DNA from: Gymnopus androsaceus JB14
Lineage: Eukaryota; Basidiomycota; Agaricomycetes; Agaricales; Omphalotaceae
Direction of reading: 5' to 3'
Assembly (NCBI GenBank): GCA_009733575.1
Contig: ML769461.1
Location: 62,001 to 126,000, forward strand
Length of the DNA: 64,000 nucleotides
Shown here: positions 22,536 to 33,311 of the stretch, one piece after another
Position numbering within the stretch: the first letter of the stretch is position 1
Layout: each line of letters begins with the position of its first letter
The notes under the pieces: model-generated
Told to the model about the DNA's origin: nothing
The model's database searches: none
Seen by the model: the letters and a program-made list of their open reading frames with translations, nothing else
Made by a program: the position numbers and the translations under genes

Positions 22536-23933
22536 CATCAGCAGTTTGGCAAAAGTATGAGTGGTATAGGGTGTATGAGATGTATAGAATTTATACATCC
22601 ATACTCACCCATAGCAAACCTCCATACTCTTGAGAAATTTCCCATACATGTATGGAGGCCCGTTGTATAGAATGTTACACAGAATGTTTTAGTATACTTA
22701 ATTGGTATGATTTAGCTAGTAAACTACTTATATATTATATTCTTATGCAATCTTTTATCTCACAGAGAAGTTTTCAGTACTCACGCAATGCACTTCTTGT
22801 CCTTTCAGTGTGCATCAAGCTGAGATCTCACCAATTACATTCAATTATGCCCATGCTTCATTCTTGTGACATATAATGGTTGCAAGGAGTTGAATGGAAG
22901 TTGCAGTAGTTTGTGGTTGGAGACAAGCGCAGTGAGGAAATTCGGAATAATCTCCAAGTCATTTCAATCTCCGAAACTTCAAACTCCGCAACTATATAGT
23001 CACACGTGCATTGTGAGACACTTAATTCGTTTCTCTTTTTCACTACCACTCGCGCCCTCGATCTGAGAGTCTTCAAAATGTGCGTCGCCGCTTGTTCAAT
23101 CTTTATTACCTCTCAATGAATGTGTCTTTTCTATGTTTTCTTAAATCTTCAAGGTGGAGTAATGGCTGATGTTGCTTATTGTCCAGAAAAATTCTGGGCC
23201 ATTCATCGGGACTTCTTTGCTACGATGGACTGCGCGGCTTACACCCTGGTCACAATCCAGTATAACTTGATGGCTGAGACAGCCCCCAACGCATTCGGTA
23301 GATCCGATCTTCAGCCCCTGTTGAAGTCTGTTTTGAATTTCGATTTCTTGTCAGTACAATCTTTGCTTTTTTATGGACAGTATCCACTGAAGATTGTGCT
23401 CCATACAGCGCTCACTGAGGTTGCTCACGGTCTAGATGCTCGCAACCTCGAAACAGCTACAACTCTGCTCCGTAATAGACAGTTTGACCTTCATACTCCT
23501 CATCCTGGAGCCGCAAAGTACGTTGTTAGATTGATATCCCGACTCCGTGTCTCACTGGCACATGCAACAGGATCATGCCTCCTACAATGCCGAAGAAGGG
23601 CCATGGATGCATTGCCCTCATGATGGCACGCCTCATTGTAAAGGAAGAAGATCATGGTATTCGTCCGTTTGTCGTTAGTGTACTAAGTAGAAATATGTAA
23701 CTAATTAGGTAGTCCTTGGAATATAAATTATTTTACCACTTTTATTTGTGTTTATTTCGATGTATGGATTGGATCATGTATGGGAAAGCAGTGTATGGAG
23801 ATGGTATGGAAAGTCTACATACATTGAGTATGGAAACTTTGCGACGCCGTAGCAGCCATATATCACAACTGTGTATGGAATTTGTATGGAGTGTATGGTA
23901 CCATACCTCCATACACCTGCGAAACTGCTGATG
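22536..23933. mobile_element. CATCAGCA-type element with GTATGG words carrying a captured host gene fragment (copy D)
   Basis: Ends CATCAGCAGTTTGGCAAAAG and …CACCTGCGAAACTGCTGATG. Subterminal zones (22553-22660; 23760-23915) are dominated by GTATGG/CCATAC words at about 9-base spacing. The middle (about 22870-23690) is not repeat-like and carries an acyl-CoA oxidase-like gene fragment. The element lies inside the hAT element 21870-24252. Confidence 0.7.
23163..23690 (+). pseudogene. Captured fragment of an acyl-CoA dehydrogenase/oxidase-like gene
   Basis: The translation contains KFWAIHRDFFATMDCAAYTL, ALTEVAHGLDARNLET and RQFDLHTPHPGAAK. After removal of a GT-AG intron ending at about 23570 it continues KIMPPTMPKKG and EEDHGIRPFVVSVL. 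These are hallmarks of the fungal acyl-CoA oxidase-like family (N-terminal and middle FAD-binding region). Introns are still present, so capture was at DNA level and not through mRNA. The C-terminal half is missing. A TATATAG at about 22996 and the sequence before it may be the donor promoter. It is not a copy of the acyl-CoA dehydrogenase at 31825-33311. Confidence 0.75.
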
Positions 23934-24347
23934 TTTATTACTCCAATCTTGATCAAGATGTACTTTCAATAGTCTATGAGAACTTCCTATAACATGGATG
24001 TTGTAAAACTTTACATATCTGGTAGCAAACAGTATATAAATGATCAATTCATGTCAGTTTATACTGATGTAAACCAATTTGAATCTGAGCCGATTTAAAC
24101 TCATAAATTGTATTGTATTTCACTGGTTGTATCAGTACAATCAGTACAAGTACACAGTTTAACCAGTTTTCAGTAAATCTTGTACCAGTAAAATTCATGA
24201 TTTATTGGATTTGGACCAAATAAATTGCATTGCATTGTACTTTGAAACCCTATTCAGATCAATTGAAGTTTGAACCTTCCACAAAAGGGAATGTCTTTCT
24301 GAAATGTCTTTTTTTGGACAGGATCTGAAGCAATCAGCTTCAGCTAG

Positions 24348-24478
24348 ACCAAAAATATATACTACCAAAGCCAGTTGAAGTATTTCATTTCAGGTCAGCT
24401 GAAATGGTAGTTGTAACCATTTCAGCTGACCTGAAATGAAATATTTTGGCCCGCCTCGGTAGTGTATATTTTCAGGCC
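24348..24478. repeat. Palindromic hairpin element
   Basis: Two arms of about 30 bases (ATTTCAGGTCAGCTGAAATG and its complement) are separated by 4 bases near 24410. Outer arms share ATATATACTACC / GGTAGTGTATATT. Probably a small fold-back MITE inserted in the outer MITE. Not coding. Confidence 0.65.
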
Positions 24479-24657
24479 AGCTGAAACGAATTACTTCATG
24501 CCCTGTTTGAAAAATCCTATTCCGGAAATTTGCAGAAAGTCCAAACTTCAAATGGTCTTAATTTATTTCCTTCTGTAGTCCTATGAAGTATTTACTTTCT
24601 GTATTTGTCTGAAATAGTACATTTCCTTATCTATTGAAATAATTTATATCCCACAAT

Positions 24658-25095
24658 TGCTACAAACATTCTTATCTTATCAGACACATGGTATTATTTC
24701 TTATCATTTTCCTTTATTTACCATTGTATATCTATAAATGTGCACTTGTTTAGATGCGGGGCTATACTAATTAGGTTCTGTCGATCAGAGTATGATTGTT
24801 TTCGATCATAACACATGTTAGCATGTCCATACTTGTATGATCCACCTATCATTACTTATTGTCGTTTACTTGTTGTCTTTCATTGTTTCATGCATTGTTA
24901 CCGCATGGTCAGGGTACAGGGTATAGGGCTTAGGGTTTGTACTTTAGTATATATAATAGTTGTAGCTGTAGCTTAGTCCTTAGCTTCAATCTTGTCAATA
25001 CCTCCTAGTTCTCAATATCATCTTCTTCTCTTTTCATCATTGTTCACCTCTTTGCCTAAGTCAGAAGTTGTGACACCTGGTACTAGTTGCTGACA
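24658..25095 (+). mobile_element. Solo LTR of the Ty3-type element, with 5-bp duplication ACAAT
   Basis: 438 bp starting TGCTACAAAC and ending GTTGCTGACA, flanked by ACAAT at 24653-24657 and 25096-25100. It closely matches the 5' LTR at 34514-34969. The LTR pair recombined out here, leaving one LTR. Confidence 0.88.
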
Positions 25096-25212
25096 ACAAT
25101 GCTTCAGTCAGACTCAAACATAATTATTAACAGTGTGAAAGAAGAGCAGTACAAATACACCTGTGGCGGTGCTATCGAGGGAGGACACCATCATTGTGGA
25201 CAAAAAAAGAAC

Positions 25213-25713
25213 CAAGTGCAAAAAAAATCCGCTTGAATGAAATACTAACTGATTCACAAACTTTCATGTAAAAAACCACTTATGAATGAAAAATTGAGTG
25301 AAATTTCATTATTCAATCAACCTACTTAGATAGCTGATTTGTACATTATCAGTCAAGTATTCAATTAAAATTGAAAAAAAAGACTGAAATATGAGCTATA
25401 CTGGCAGCCAAAACTGATTGGCCCCCTGAATCAGGTATGGGATATATAGCAACTGAATAAGATTTGGCCATTCAGTAGGTCACAGGTGGTCTATCAGTTT
25501 TGGCTGCCAGCATAGCTCCTATTTCAGTCTTTTTTTTTTTTTTTTTCTTTCAATTTGAACTGAACAATTTACTGATGATGTATAAGTCAGTCACCTAAGT
25601 AGGTTGACTGAATAATGAAGTTTCACTTTATTTTACACTCATAAGTGACTTTTTACACAAAAGTTTGTGAATCAGTTAGTAATTTCATTCAAGTGGATTT
25701 TTTTTGCACTTTT
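25213..25713. mobile_element. Long-armed palindromic MITE
   Basis: About 500 bp made of two arms of roughly 230 bases in inverted orientation. The arms share AAGTGCAAAAAAAATCC, TGATTCACAAACTTT, CAACCTACTTAG and CTGGCAGCCAAAACTGAT. The centre lies near 25465. It has no coding capacity. Confidence 0.75.
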
Positions 25714-26018
25714 GTGTGTTGGCAGGCTCTGGCCGGCACTGGAAGCCCTGGGAAATCTCAGCAATGCTGTGGGAAAATGTATCCAAAATACAGGGTTTGC
25801 TGATGTGTTAAAACAGTGTTTTGTTCTGTTATTTGTACATTGTGATCTTTCTTACAAACTTATTTGTTATTTTTTGAAGCTCTCAGAGTCGCTCAACACT
25901 GGCAGAAGTTACATTGAGTCTGAGATCTGAGGGACCCGGGACCCAGACAATAGCAACCACAGTAGACTGTCTATCTAGATGCGTCAACCTGATTCTTCCC
26001 AAATTTCCAACTTACTTC
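25714..26018. other. Unassigned spacer with a possible decayed element end
   Basis: ACAGGGTTTGCTGATG at about 25793-25808 resembles a CATCAGCAAAA-type end. No partner end was found. Confidence 0.3.
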
Positions 26019-26667
26019 CATCAGCAAAATTTGGGTGTTCTGTACAGAACCCACAGCACCCACAGCACCCACAGCAAGGTACCCCTCTGTCCAGAACTGT
26101 GGATTGCTGTAGACTACTGTGGATCTCACAGGAATGTTGCCTGTCAGGGTCTTACATATATATTCAATACCAAATATATTACTCATTTGAATAGTTTCCT
26201 GACTGGCAAGAGCAAAATCGTGGCAGAATAATCATAAAATCATATTGTATACTGCTACTAGTACAATGTACTCAGACTCTGAGTGATCTACCACTGGTCT
26301 ACAGAATACTGTACACTACTACCTATTAGTATTACCATGTCATTGTGAAATCCGAAGTTAAAACAAGTCATTAAATATTGTATGAAAACTATAGGAAGGA
26401 GAACTTATAGTCCGAGTCAAGTGAGATCAGTGGGGGGGGGAGAAGAGAAGTTGAACTTCATGTCCCACGCACTCGCCACTGGTTAAATAGTGTTCAAGGT
26501 CCCCGTTCCCATATCCATCAGTTAGAAATGACAGATGTCAAATGGTCAAGCAATGCTCAACCTACAGCAACCTACAGGACTTCACAGCATTCCACAGAAC
26601 TGTGCAGCGCTGTGGCTACTGTGGATTGCTGTAAGTTGCTGTGGCATTCACCCAGGTTTTGCTGATG
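26019..26667. mobile_element. CATCAGCAAAA-type element with CTGTGG/CCACAG words (copy 2)
   Basis: 649 bp with ends CATCAGCAAAATTTGGGTG and CACCCAGGTTTTGCTGATG. Word blocks flank a unique core: ACCCACAGC at 9-base spacing near 26047-26080, and CCTACAGCAA / CTGTGG at 10-base spacing at 26560-26645. The core (26160-26550) has no recognised coding content. Confidence 0.75.
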
Positions 26668-27010
26668 TCTGACCACAATGAGTGCGATAGACATACACGT
26701 AGTAGTTCTAGGAGCTTGTACATCTTCTATACAATCCTTACTTATCCTAAATTCTTCTTATCTATGTGTAATCGGCCTGTCCACTGCCATCTCCATTCTC
26801 GAGTCATCGAAACCTGACTGCTCCTATCAGGTAACAATCTTAGCCTCACCCTTCCCACAGACACCAAATCCATTGAATACACAAGCCACTGGGCAGGTGC
26901 ACATCATGTATCTCATGCTACAGGTTCCAGCCACTCTGCTGCAGATGCCAGTTCAACATTGTTATCCTACTTGTACTTACTCTTACAACAGCAATTCATA
27001 TCACACTGCT
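26668..27010. other. Unassigned sequence
   Basis: A 117-codon open frame (26678-27031) runs into the next MITE and has no family features. No gene is supported. Confidence 0.3.
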
Positions 27011-27318
27011 AATAATTATGCTTCAGTCTGACTGAAGCATTGTGGGAAATAAATTAATTCAATGACTACTTGAAATGTACTTTTTTGGAGGATTATGGGA
27101 AATAAATATTTCATAGAACTAGAGAAGGAAATACATTCAGACCAATTGAAGTTTGAACCTTCAGCAAGATTCTGAAATGTCATTTTTCAGACAAAATCTG
27201 AACTTTAAATCAGCTCCAGCTGGGATGAAATATTCATTTTCCATAATCCTCTGAAAAAGTACATGACTAAAATAATTTATTTCCCACAATGCTTCAGTCA
27301 GACTGAAGCATAATTATT
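27011..27318. mobile_element. Compact MITE with about 45-bp terminal inverted repeats
   Basis: 308 bp beginning AATAATTATGCTTCAGTCTG and ending CAGACTGAAGCATAATTATT. The TIRs continue inward to GGGAAATAAATTA / TAATTTATTTCCC. It is the uninterrupted counterpart of the 21739-25128 element and serves as the empty-site reference for the insertions there. Confidence 0.85.
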
Positions 27319-27576
27319 GGCTTGGGTATAATGATGTGGGTATGGTCCAGGAACTATCTCAATTATCTACAACTTAAGTATCATTTGTGGAGGCAGTGGT
27401 ATGGGTGCAGTATGATCACAAGTAATAGAATCTGGTGCATAGGATTCTGAGGAGTACAGATAGCCTCCATACCAAGAATTCTATGCAATGGCCCTCTGTG
27501 CCTTTACACCCCATCACTGAAACAACCTTGGCTCATACAGACCATGCACATACCTCCCTGGAGTCTGGGAAGATTC
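27319..27576. other. Unassigned spacer
   Basis: No gene or element recognised. Confidence 0.3.
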
Positions 27577-28265
27577 TACTCAGGGCCATGGAAAGTGATG
27601 GCCCACCTGTTTTTGAGCAAGATCTCAACAACAACTTGGAATTTTTACTAGGTCCAAGTTGTGGAATTTATCTGGAGTAAATTTCTGAATTTCTGACACT
27701 GGTTGCAAGATATTTGTATGATGATTAGTTGCTATATAAGGAATTCTTTAAAACTCCCAAAATTTACAGGACTAGGAGATTTTTTTCAAGCTAAGCTGTA
27801 CTCACCGTTGAAAAGAGCAGCCTCGAAAATGGGGGTCACCAATTTAACATCAAAAAAATCATTTGATTTGATGTCCCAATTTGCTTGCAAAGTTGCTCTA
27901 AAATGCCAAAAATAGCGGAAAATTGCCAAAATCAGGCAAAACTGATGCATTTGCAACTCAAATTGCAGAGCCAGATTTAATGATGTTCTTAAGGTAAGAA
28001 TGCTAATTGCCATTTTCGATCCTGCTCTTTCCAATGGTGAGTGTGGCTTGGCTTGAAAAAAAAATCCTAGTCCTGTAGATTTTGGGAGTTTTAAAGAATT
28101 CCTTATATAGCAACTAATTATCATAAAAATATTTTACAACCAGTGTCAGAAAGTCATGAATGCACTCCAGATAAATTCCACAACTTGGACCTAACAAAAA
28201 TAGCCAGTTGTTGTTGAGATATTGCTCAAAATCAGGTGGGCCGTCACTTTCCATGGCCCTGAGTA
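27577..28265. mobile_element. Fold-back element, 689 bp
   Basis: Almost the whole element is an inverted repeat: TACTCAGGGCCATGGAAAGT at the left and ACTTTCCATGGCCCTGAGTA at the right. Arms stay alignable for about 250 bases and diverge around the centre near 27920. Open frames on opposite strands encode nearly the same peptide because they are mirror arms, so they are not taken as genes. Confidence 0.85.
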
Positions 28266-29162
28266 AGAACATGGTATGGATTGCGGATGGAGTGATGAAG
28301 ATGAGGACTAAGGACTGGAATCATTGGGTGAACTGAGCCATTCCAATTGTACTTGGAATGCAGACTGGAATTTGGGATAGAGCAGGTTTACTAGTCATGA
28401 AAGTCCTTGCAGGAGGGAAGTATGTATCAATTCTGGGTTCTTGACCATGTTAGAATACACATAAAACCTATTTTAACCACAATTATGAATTTATGATATC
28501 ACAGGAAATATCTGTGCATATACTCACAGTATTCATGCATATACTCACAGTAGCCACTTATTGTTTCTCATGAAACCCACTCTCCTGATATATGCACTAT
28601 GACATAGTCATTCTTGTATAAGTACAGTGTTGCCTCAGGGCCCAATCAAGGCCAAACACCTATACAATCATTTAACTCCATTTCTTATTTTTAACAGACC
28701 GGATTGCTGCTTTTCCATAATTTTCAATTCCTGTCCTGGCTCCTCTTGCAGCTTCAGATACTCACTTACTCTTTGACATTGGACCTCCCATGAACTTTAA
28801 AATCACAGACAGAAGTTGAAACAGACTGTAGTTGAGGTTTAGCCTGGGATCATCTCCCCCTCCAATGCAAGGGCTCTCATGTCCCGGCTATGTATATGCA
28901 GCTCAGTGTCTTTCAGCGGTTGTTGTTCTCTCTAACCCTAAGCCCGACTGAGTCTCTTCGCCATTTGTATACACTCACAAGCTTGTGGGATCTGGCAGGG
29001 CATTTCGCGACTACTGCTTTCCTTCTTTTTCCTGTCGTCAATGTCCGGTACCAATTTCGCTTGATATCCTTGTTCGAATGGAGTCGAGTAGGATGGAGAG
29101 GTCAAAGTTTCGTCGATAGTTTCTTGCATGTTGGTTTGTTGCTTTGTTATCCAGTTAAAATG
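28266..29162. other. Intergenic region upstream of the tRNA-Gly gene
   Basis: No supported protein gene. The stretch from 28870 changes to higher GC and marks the return to host-like DNA. Confidence 0.4.
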
Positions 29163-29258
29163 ACACCGTTGGTGAAGTGGTTATCATGCTTGCCTTCCAT
29201 GTGTGCGATGGCCTCCGCATGTGAGCAAGCGGCTCGGGTTCGATTCCCGAACGGTGTA
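29163..29258 (+). tRNA. tRNA-Gly(UCC) with a 24-nt intron
   Basis: Acceptor stem ACACCGT/ACGGTGT, discriminator A. D-stem GTGA/TCAT, anticodon stem CTTGC/GCAAG with anticodon TCC at 29196-29198, T-arm TCGGG/CCCGA. A 24-nt intron follows A37 (29200-29223), the standard nuclear position. A-box (TGGTGAAGTGG) and B-box (GGTTCGATTCC) promoters are internal. It lies 143 bases beyond the 3' end of the convergent aminotransferase gene. Confidence 0.93.
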
Positions 29259-29401
29259 TTCACCAGGTGCCTGTAGATATTTTTCTTTTTTCGCTTAACA
29301 CCGTTGGTGACCAGGTACGATATGTGATAAATTTCTGTCAAAGCTATGACTAGCATATTTTGTATTACATTCTTTAATATCCAGGGTACACAGTAAGTAC
29401 T

Positions 29402-30966
29402 TCAATTTTCCCTAACAACTTCCCTCACACTCTGCGCAAAGATATCACATCCCTTTTTCATATCCTCCTGTGAGATATTCAACGGCGGAATGAACCTCAC
29501 CACCTCATACACGCTCGTCGTCAACAACAACATACCCTTCTCGATACACTTCTTCGCCACGCGACTAGCCATGCCTTTCTTCACTGTAAGCCCTTTTGGT
29601 GTCGTAGGATCGAAAGCGGCTCCAGGAGCTTCGGAGGAAGCGAATTCCATGGCGACCATGAGACCACGCCCGCGAACGTCGAGGATGTAAGAAGCCAAGG
29701 TTTGGTCGTCTTTGAGCTCTGTTAGGAAGGCGAAGAGTTCTCTGGATCTGTGGCGCGAGTTTTAGTGTATAGAAGCGAGAATGGGTGGACATGACATACC
29801 GAGCTTGGACATTAGCCATGATGTTTTCTTCCCGGAAGGCGTCGGCAACTGCGCAGGCAGCCGCGCAAGATACGGCGTTTCCAGCATAGGTACCACCCAA
29901 CGAACCAGGCTTAAGCTTGTCGGTCAGCTCTTTGCGACTGACCACACCACTGAGAGGGAATCCGTTTGCAAGACCCTTTGCCATCAGAAGTATATCAGGC
30001 TTGACACCACTCTCCTCAATGAAGAACCAGTTTCCTGTGCGTCCAAACCCAGACTGTACCTCATCGGCAATCAATAGAATCCCATGTTGGTCACAAATCG
30101 ATCTGAGACCTTCCAAAAACTCCTTTGGTGCGGGAACGTACCCGCCTTCACCTAGGACAGGCTCGACGATGATCGCTGCGGTGTCTTGGGGTGAAGTTTG
30201 TTGGGAGAGAAGGAGGTCAAGCTGGTAGAGTGATTGTAATGTTAGGACGGAATCTGGAGCAGAGGGCGGCAGTCCGTGTTGGTGCCAGAATGGGAAAGGG
30301 ATAGAGAATACTCCGGGCTGGGAGGGATGAATGATTTGAGGCAAAAGCATGTCACGGAGAAACGTACCATTAAGGGTGCTACACCATCAGAGTAGATAGT
30401 TTTGCTCTTGGTGACAGCCATCGCACCGAATGTACGACCATGGTAAGCACCTTGCATAGAAATAATATTCTGTCGTCCAGTCAAGGCCCTAGCCATCTTT
30501 ATAGCGCCTTCGACTGCTTCGGAGCCCGAGTTCCAAAAGAAGAAAGAGTCGAGAGAAGGATGTGGCATTGCTGGAAGCAGCTTTTCGATAAGTCGGAGGT
30601 AAGGCTCGTGGAATGCAATGCTGCACTAAGGGACAGAGTTGGAATTCATTCGCGTCGAAGCTACCTATAGCGTACCTGAGCGTGTACGATGTTCATACAT
30701 TGATCAGCAGCAGCCTTGCTGACTTTTGGGTGACAGTGGCCTAGAACAAAGCGATTATTGTCTAGTTACCAAAGCTCGTCGATGAACATACCCAAGTTGG
30801 TGACTCCGATTCCACAGGTAAAATCAAGCATTTTCTTTCCGTCCAGATATTCGACATAAGATCCGTTTCCTTTGGTTATTACGCCTTCTGTAATCCTTCC
30901 AAGTCCATTAGTGACATGTTGTTTCCCGAAATCGTTCAAGGCTGCAGGAGCAATGGCGGAAGACAT
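29402..30966 (-). CDS. Class III (4-aminobutyrate-type) aminotransferase
   Basis: PLP-dependent aminotransferase of the bacterial GabT-like branch, probably converting 4-aminobutyrate or a related omega-amino acid to the semialdehyde. The start gives MSSAIAPAALNDFGKQH. Motifs in order: FTCGIGVTNLG, FFWNSGSEAVEGAIKMARAL, AYHGRTFGAMAVT, LLIADEVQSGFGRTG (the PLP-ring Asp is in DEVQ) and LLMAKGLANGFPLSG (the PLP Lys). About five short introns are seen, one between …VAPLM and PGVFSIPFPFWHQHG. The C-terminus ends REVVREN. No clear mitochondrial presequence is encoded in the first exon. It is transcribed divergently from the acyl-CoA dehydrogenase, with an 858-base shared upstream region. Confidence 0.88.
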
Positions 30967-31824
30967 GGTTCTTTTACTGAGAGAAGATCTTGGGAAAGAT
31001 TTGAGTGATTGGTGTAATTTCGTGTGGATAGACTGACCGTAATGGACGACCTGAACGAAGGAGAAGAGGAAGCATTATTATAGTGACTCGTCGCAGTACG
31101 GTTCAAACCAAGTTGCGCGGTCATGGTGACATCACTGTCTCTTAAGAAACGGATCAAGCGCCGATAAATTGAAGACTCCGCTACATACCTCCAGGATCCG
31201 GGAAGCGTTGCAAAGCTCGATACATTCAGCCCTCGCTGCTCAACTATGAACCAATATTCCCAACATCATCTCTACTAATCCTCCTCCAAATCCAATACAA
31301 ACTCCGATTCTAGATCCGTACTCCCTTCTCCGATCTTTTATGCTCTTTTATCTCCTCTCTCCATATTTACGTCCGAGTAAATGACGCGTAGATGGGGATG
31401 GGACATATAGAGAAACAGGAGATTATCGTAAGCCGGTCATCTCCATCATCACTGCGCCAGTGGTTCCTTCTTCCCGTCGCTTAGTCGGATTTGAGTATAT
31501 TCTTAGCGTTATACGCACCTCACACACGAGTAGACATAATTCTACGGGTGGAGTACTCGTCGTATTCAGTTTCTTAGGGCGTTCCACGACTGACATAAAC
31601 GAACTTTGATTCAATGACCGTGTTCATCCTTCTCCCAAAATGAAGACCCTATTAGCCTCCCTCACAAGTGACGTTCGTGACTCTACCCTTTGGCATCTCC
31701 ACAGTGAATCGTCTTCGTTTTCTCAGGAAGCTTGTTGCCGCGTCCACCTGATGCTTCTACGTCCGGTAAATCGGTCAAGTTCTCAGCCGAACCTTTCACC
31801 GCAACTACCGTCTCAACTCTCAAA
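30967..31824. promoter_or_regulatory. Shared divergent promoter of aminotransferase and acyl-CoA dehydrogenase
   Basis: 858 bases with no supported coding sequence. Open frames on both strands extend each gene's first exon in non-matching frames and are taken as untranslated. The head-to-head arrangement permits co-regulation, but no specific site was identified. Confidence 0.45.
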
Positions 31825-33311
31825 ATGGATTTTGCGCTCCCCGAGGATTTGAAAGACTTCCTAGACTCCCTCGACACCTTCATATCCCAAGAAATCACGC
31901 CCTTACAAAACACCAATGACAACAACCGCTTCTTTGACCACCGACGAGAATATGCGCGTACAAACTGGGAGGCAGGAGGTCTTCCTTCCGATGACTGGGA
32001 AGCTCTTCTTGATCAAGCACGGTTGCGCGCAGACAAGGCTGGCTTCTATCGTCTTGCCTTGCCCAAGGAATACGGAGGTCGAGATGCTGGAAATCTATGG
32101 ATGGCGGTGATCCGCGAGCACCTAGCTGCGAAAGGACTAGGTCTATTCAATGATCTACAGAACGAACACAGCGTAGTAGGGAATTTTCCCGATGTTATCA
32201 TGCTTCTGGGGTTCGGTTCTGAGGAGCAGAAGAAGCAGCTCATATGGGGGAGGCTGGAGGGGACTGTACGTATGACTTTTGGCTTGACGGAGCCTGGTCA
32301 TGGGAGTGATGCTACGTTTATGGAAACGAAAGCTACGAGGGCGGTTAAGGATGGTGTTGAGGGATGGTCCATCAATGGAATGAAAATGTGGCAGAGTAAT
32401 CAACACAAGGCAACTCATTGCGTTGTGTTTGCTAGGACGAGTGGAAACCCTGGCAATGCGATAGGTATTACAGCATTCTTTGTTCCTGCAAAAGCAGAGG
32501 GTGTTAAAGTTCTTAGCTATGAATGGGTATGCTCCCAATCATCATTATAATTCTGATACTTACCAAGCTAGACCTTCAACATGCCCACCGACCATGCAAC
32601 CGTCTCATTCACCAACGTATTCGTTCCCGACTCTGCTGTTTTCGGTCCAATAGACAATGGTCTAGCCATCGCTCAATCATTCGTTCATGAAAACCGTATC
32701 CGACAAGCGGCTTCCTCCCTTGGTGCCGCCGTCTTCTGTATCACTGAATCCGTCAAATACGCTCGTCAGAGAAAACCGTTCGGTGAAGAACTAGCTAAAA
32801 ACCAAGCAATACAGTTTCCTCTTGTCGAGTTGGCCACGCAGGCTGAGATGCTAAGGCTTCTCATAAGGAAGACTGCTTGGGAGATGGATCGAATGGAACA
32901 GAAGGAGGTTGAGAGGAAGATTTCAGACAAGGTGTCGATGTGTAATTATTGGGCGAATAGGTTGTGTACGCAGGCTGCAGATCGAGCTATACAGGTGAGA
33001 ATAGTGTGAGTTGGGTGCCGTACTGACTGTGCGATATATAGGTTCATGGAGGGATTGGATATAGTAGGCACAAACCTTTTGAACAGTAAGTCAGCCTCGT
33101 TTGCAACCGCTTCCCATGACTAACTGTTTCGTAGTATTTACCGACATCACAGACGTTACCGAATCACAGAAGGCTCAGAGGAAATCCAAATGCGAAAGTG
33201 AGTAATTCGATCGATGAAAATTGACGCGACTGACATGTATCTCTCAATAGAGTTGCAGCGTATCTATTCGGTTATATTGGTCCGAAGAAAGAGGCGTTCT
33301 CAAAGCTTTAG
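31825..33311 (+). CDS. Acyl-CoA dehydrogenase
   Basis: Flavoprotein that introduces the alpha-beta double bond into an acyl-CoA. ATG at 31825 (context CAAAATGG) gives MDFALPEDLKDFLDSLDTFI. The N-terminal helical domain contains FYRLALPKEYGG, and the middle domain has MTFGLTEPGHGSDATFMETK and INGMKMWQSN. The first join is after LSYEW, then TFNMPTDHATVSFTNVFVPD. C-terminal domain: ENRIRQAASSLGAAVFC, ARQRKPFGEELAKNQAIQF, VHGGIGYSRHKPFEH, YRITEGSEEIQM. Four introns, no breaks. The start frame is also open upstream, but without an ATG. Length about 435 residues is normal. A peroxisomal C-terminus (SKL) is visible just before the stop (AFSKL), which suggests import into peroxisomes. Confidence 0.9.

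Larger units (their letters stand above)
21870..24252. mobile_element. hAT-type element, 2.4 kb, with 8-bp target duplication TTCAGATC
   Basis: Flanked by TTCAGATC at 21862-21869 and 24253-24260. The ends are TAGGGTTTTGAAGTACAATT and its inverted counterpart …GTACTTTGAAACCCTA. Subterminal sequence matches the 548-bp MITE at 50001-50548. An empty version of the same site exists at about 27135-27145. It encodes no transposase and contains two further insertions (21944-22355 and 22536-23933). Confidence 0.88.
21739..25128. mobile_element. Outer MITE (TIR ATTATGCTTCAGT) holding several later insertions
   Basis: Left end AATTATGCTTCAGTTTGACT and right end AGTCAGACTCAAACATAATT match the two ends of the compact 308-bp copy at 27011-27318. 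The interior of that copy is found here in pieces: 21739-21869, 24253-24350, about 24480-24657 and 25096-25128. Between the pieces lie a hAT element (21870-24252), a palindromic element (24348-24478) and a solo LTR (24658-25095). Confidence 0.8.

Noticed and set aside
27703..28124. Two open frames of 70 and 112 codons on opposite strands
   Set aside because: They are the two arms of one palindromic element; the similarity is structural and there is no family or codon evidence.
30967..31157. Mitochondrial presequence exon for the aminotransferase
   Set aside because: The upstream frame with an ATG does not join the first exon through a valid GT-AG intron without a stop.
31732..31824. N-terminal extension of the acyl-CoA dehydrogenase
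   Set aside because: It would need a TTG start; the ATG at 31825 has good context and the family N-terminus.
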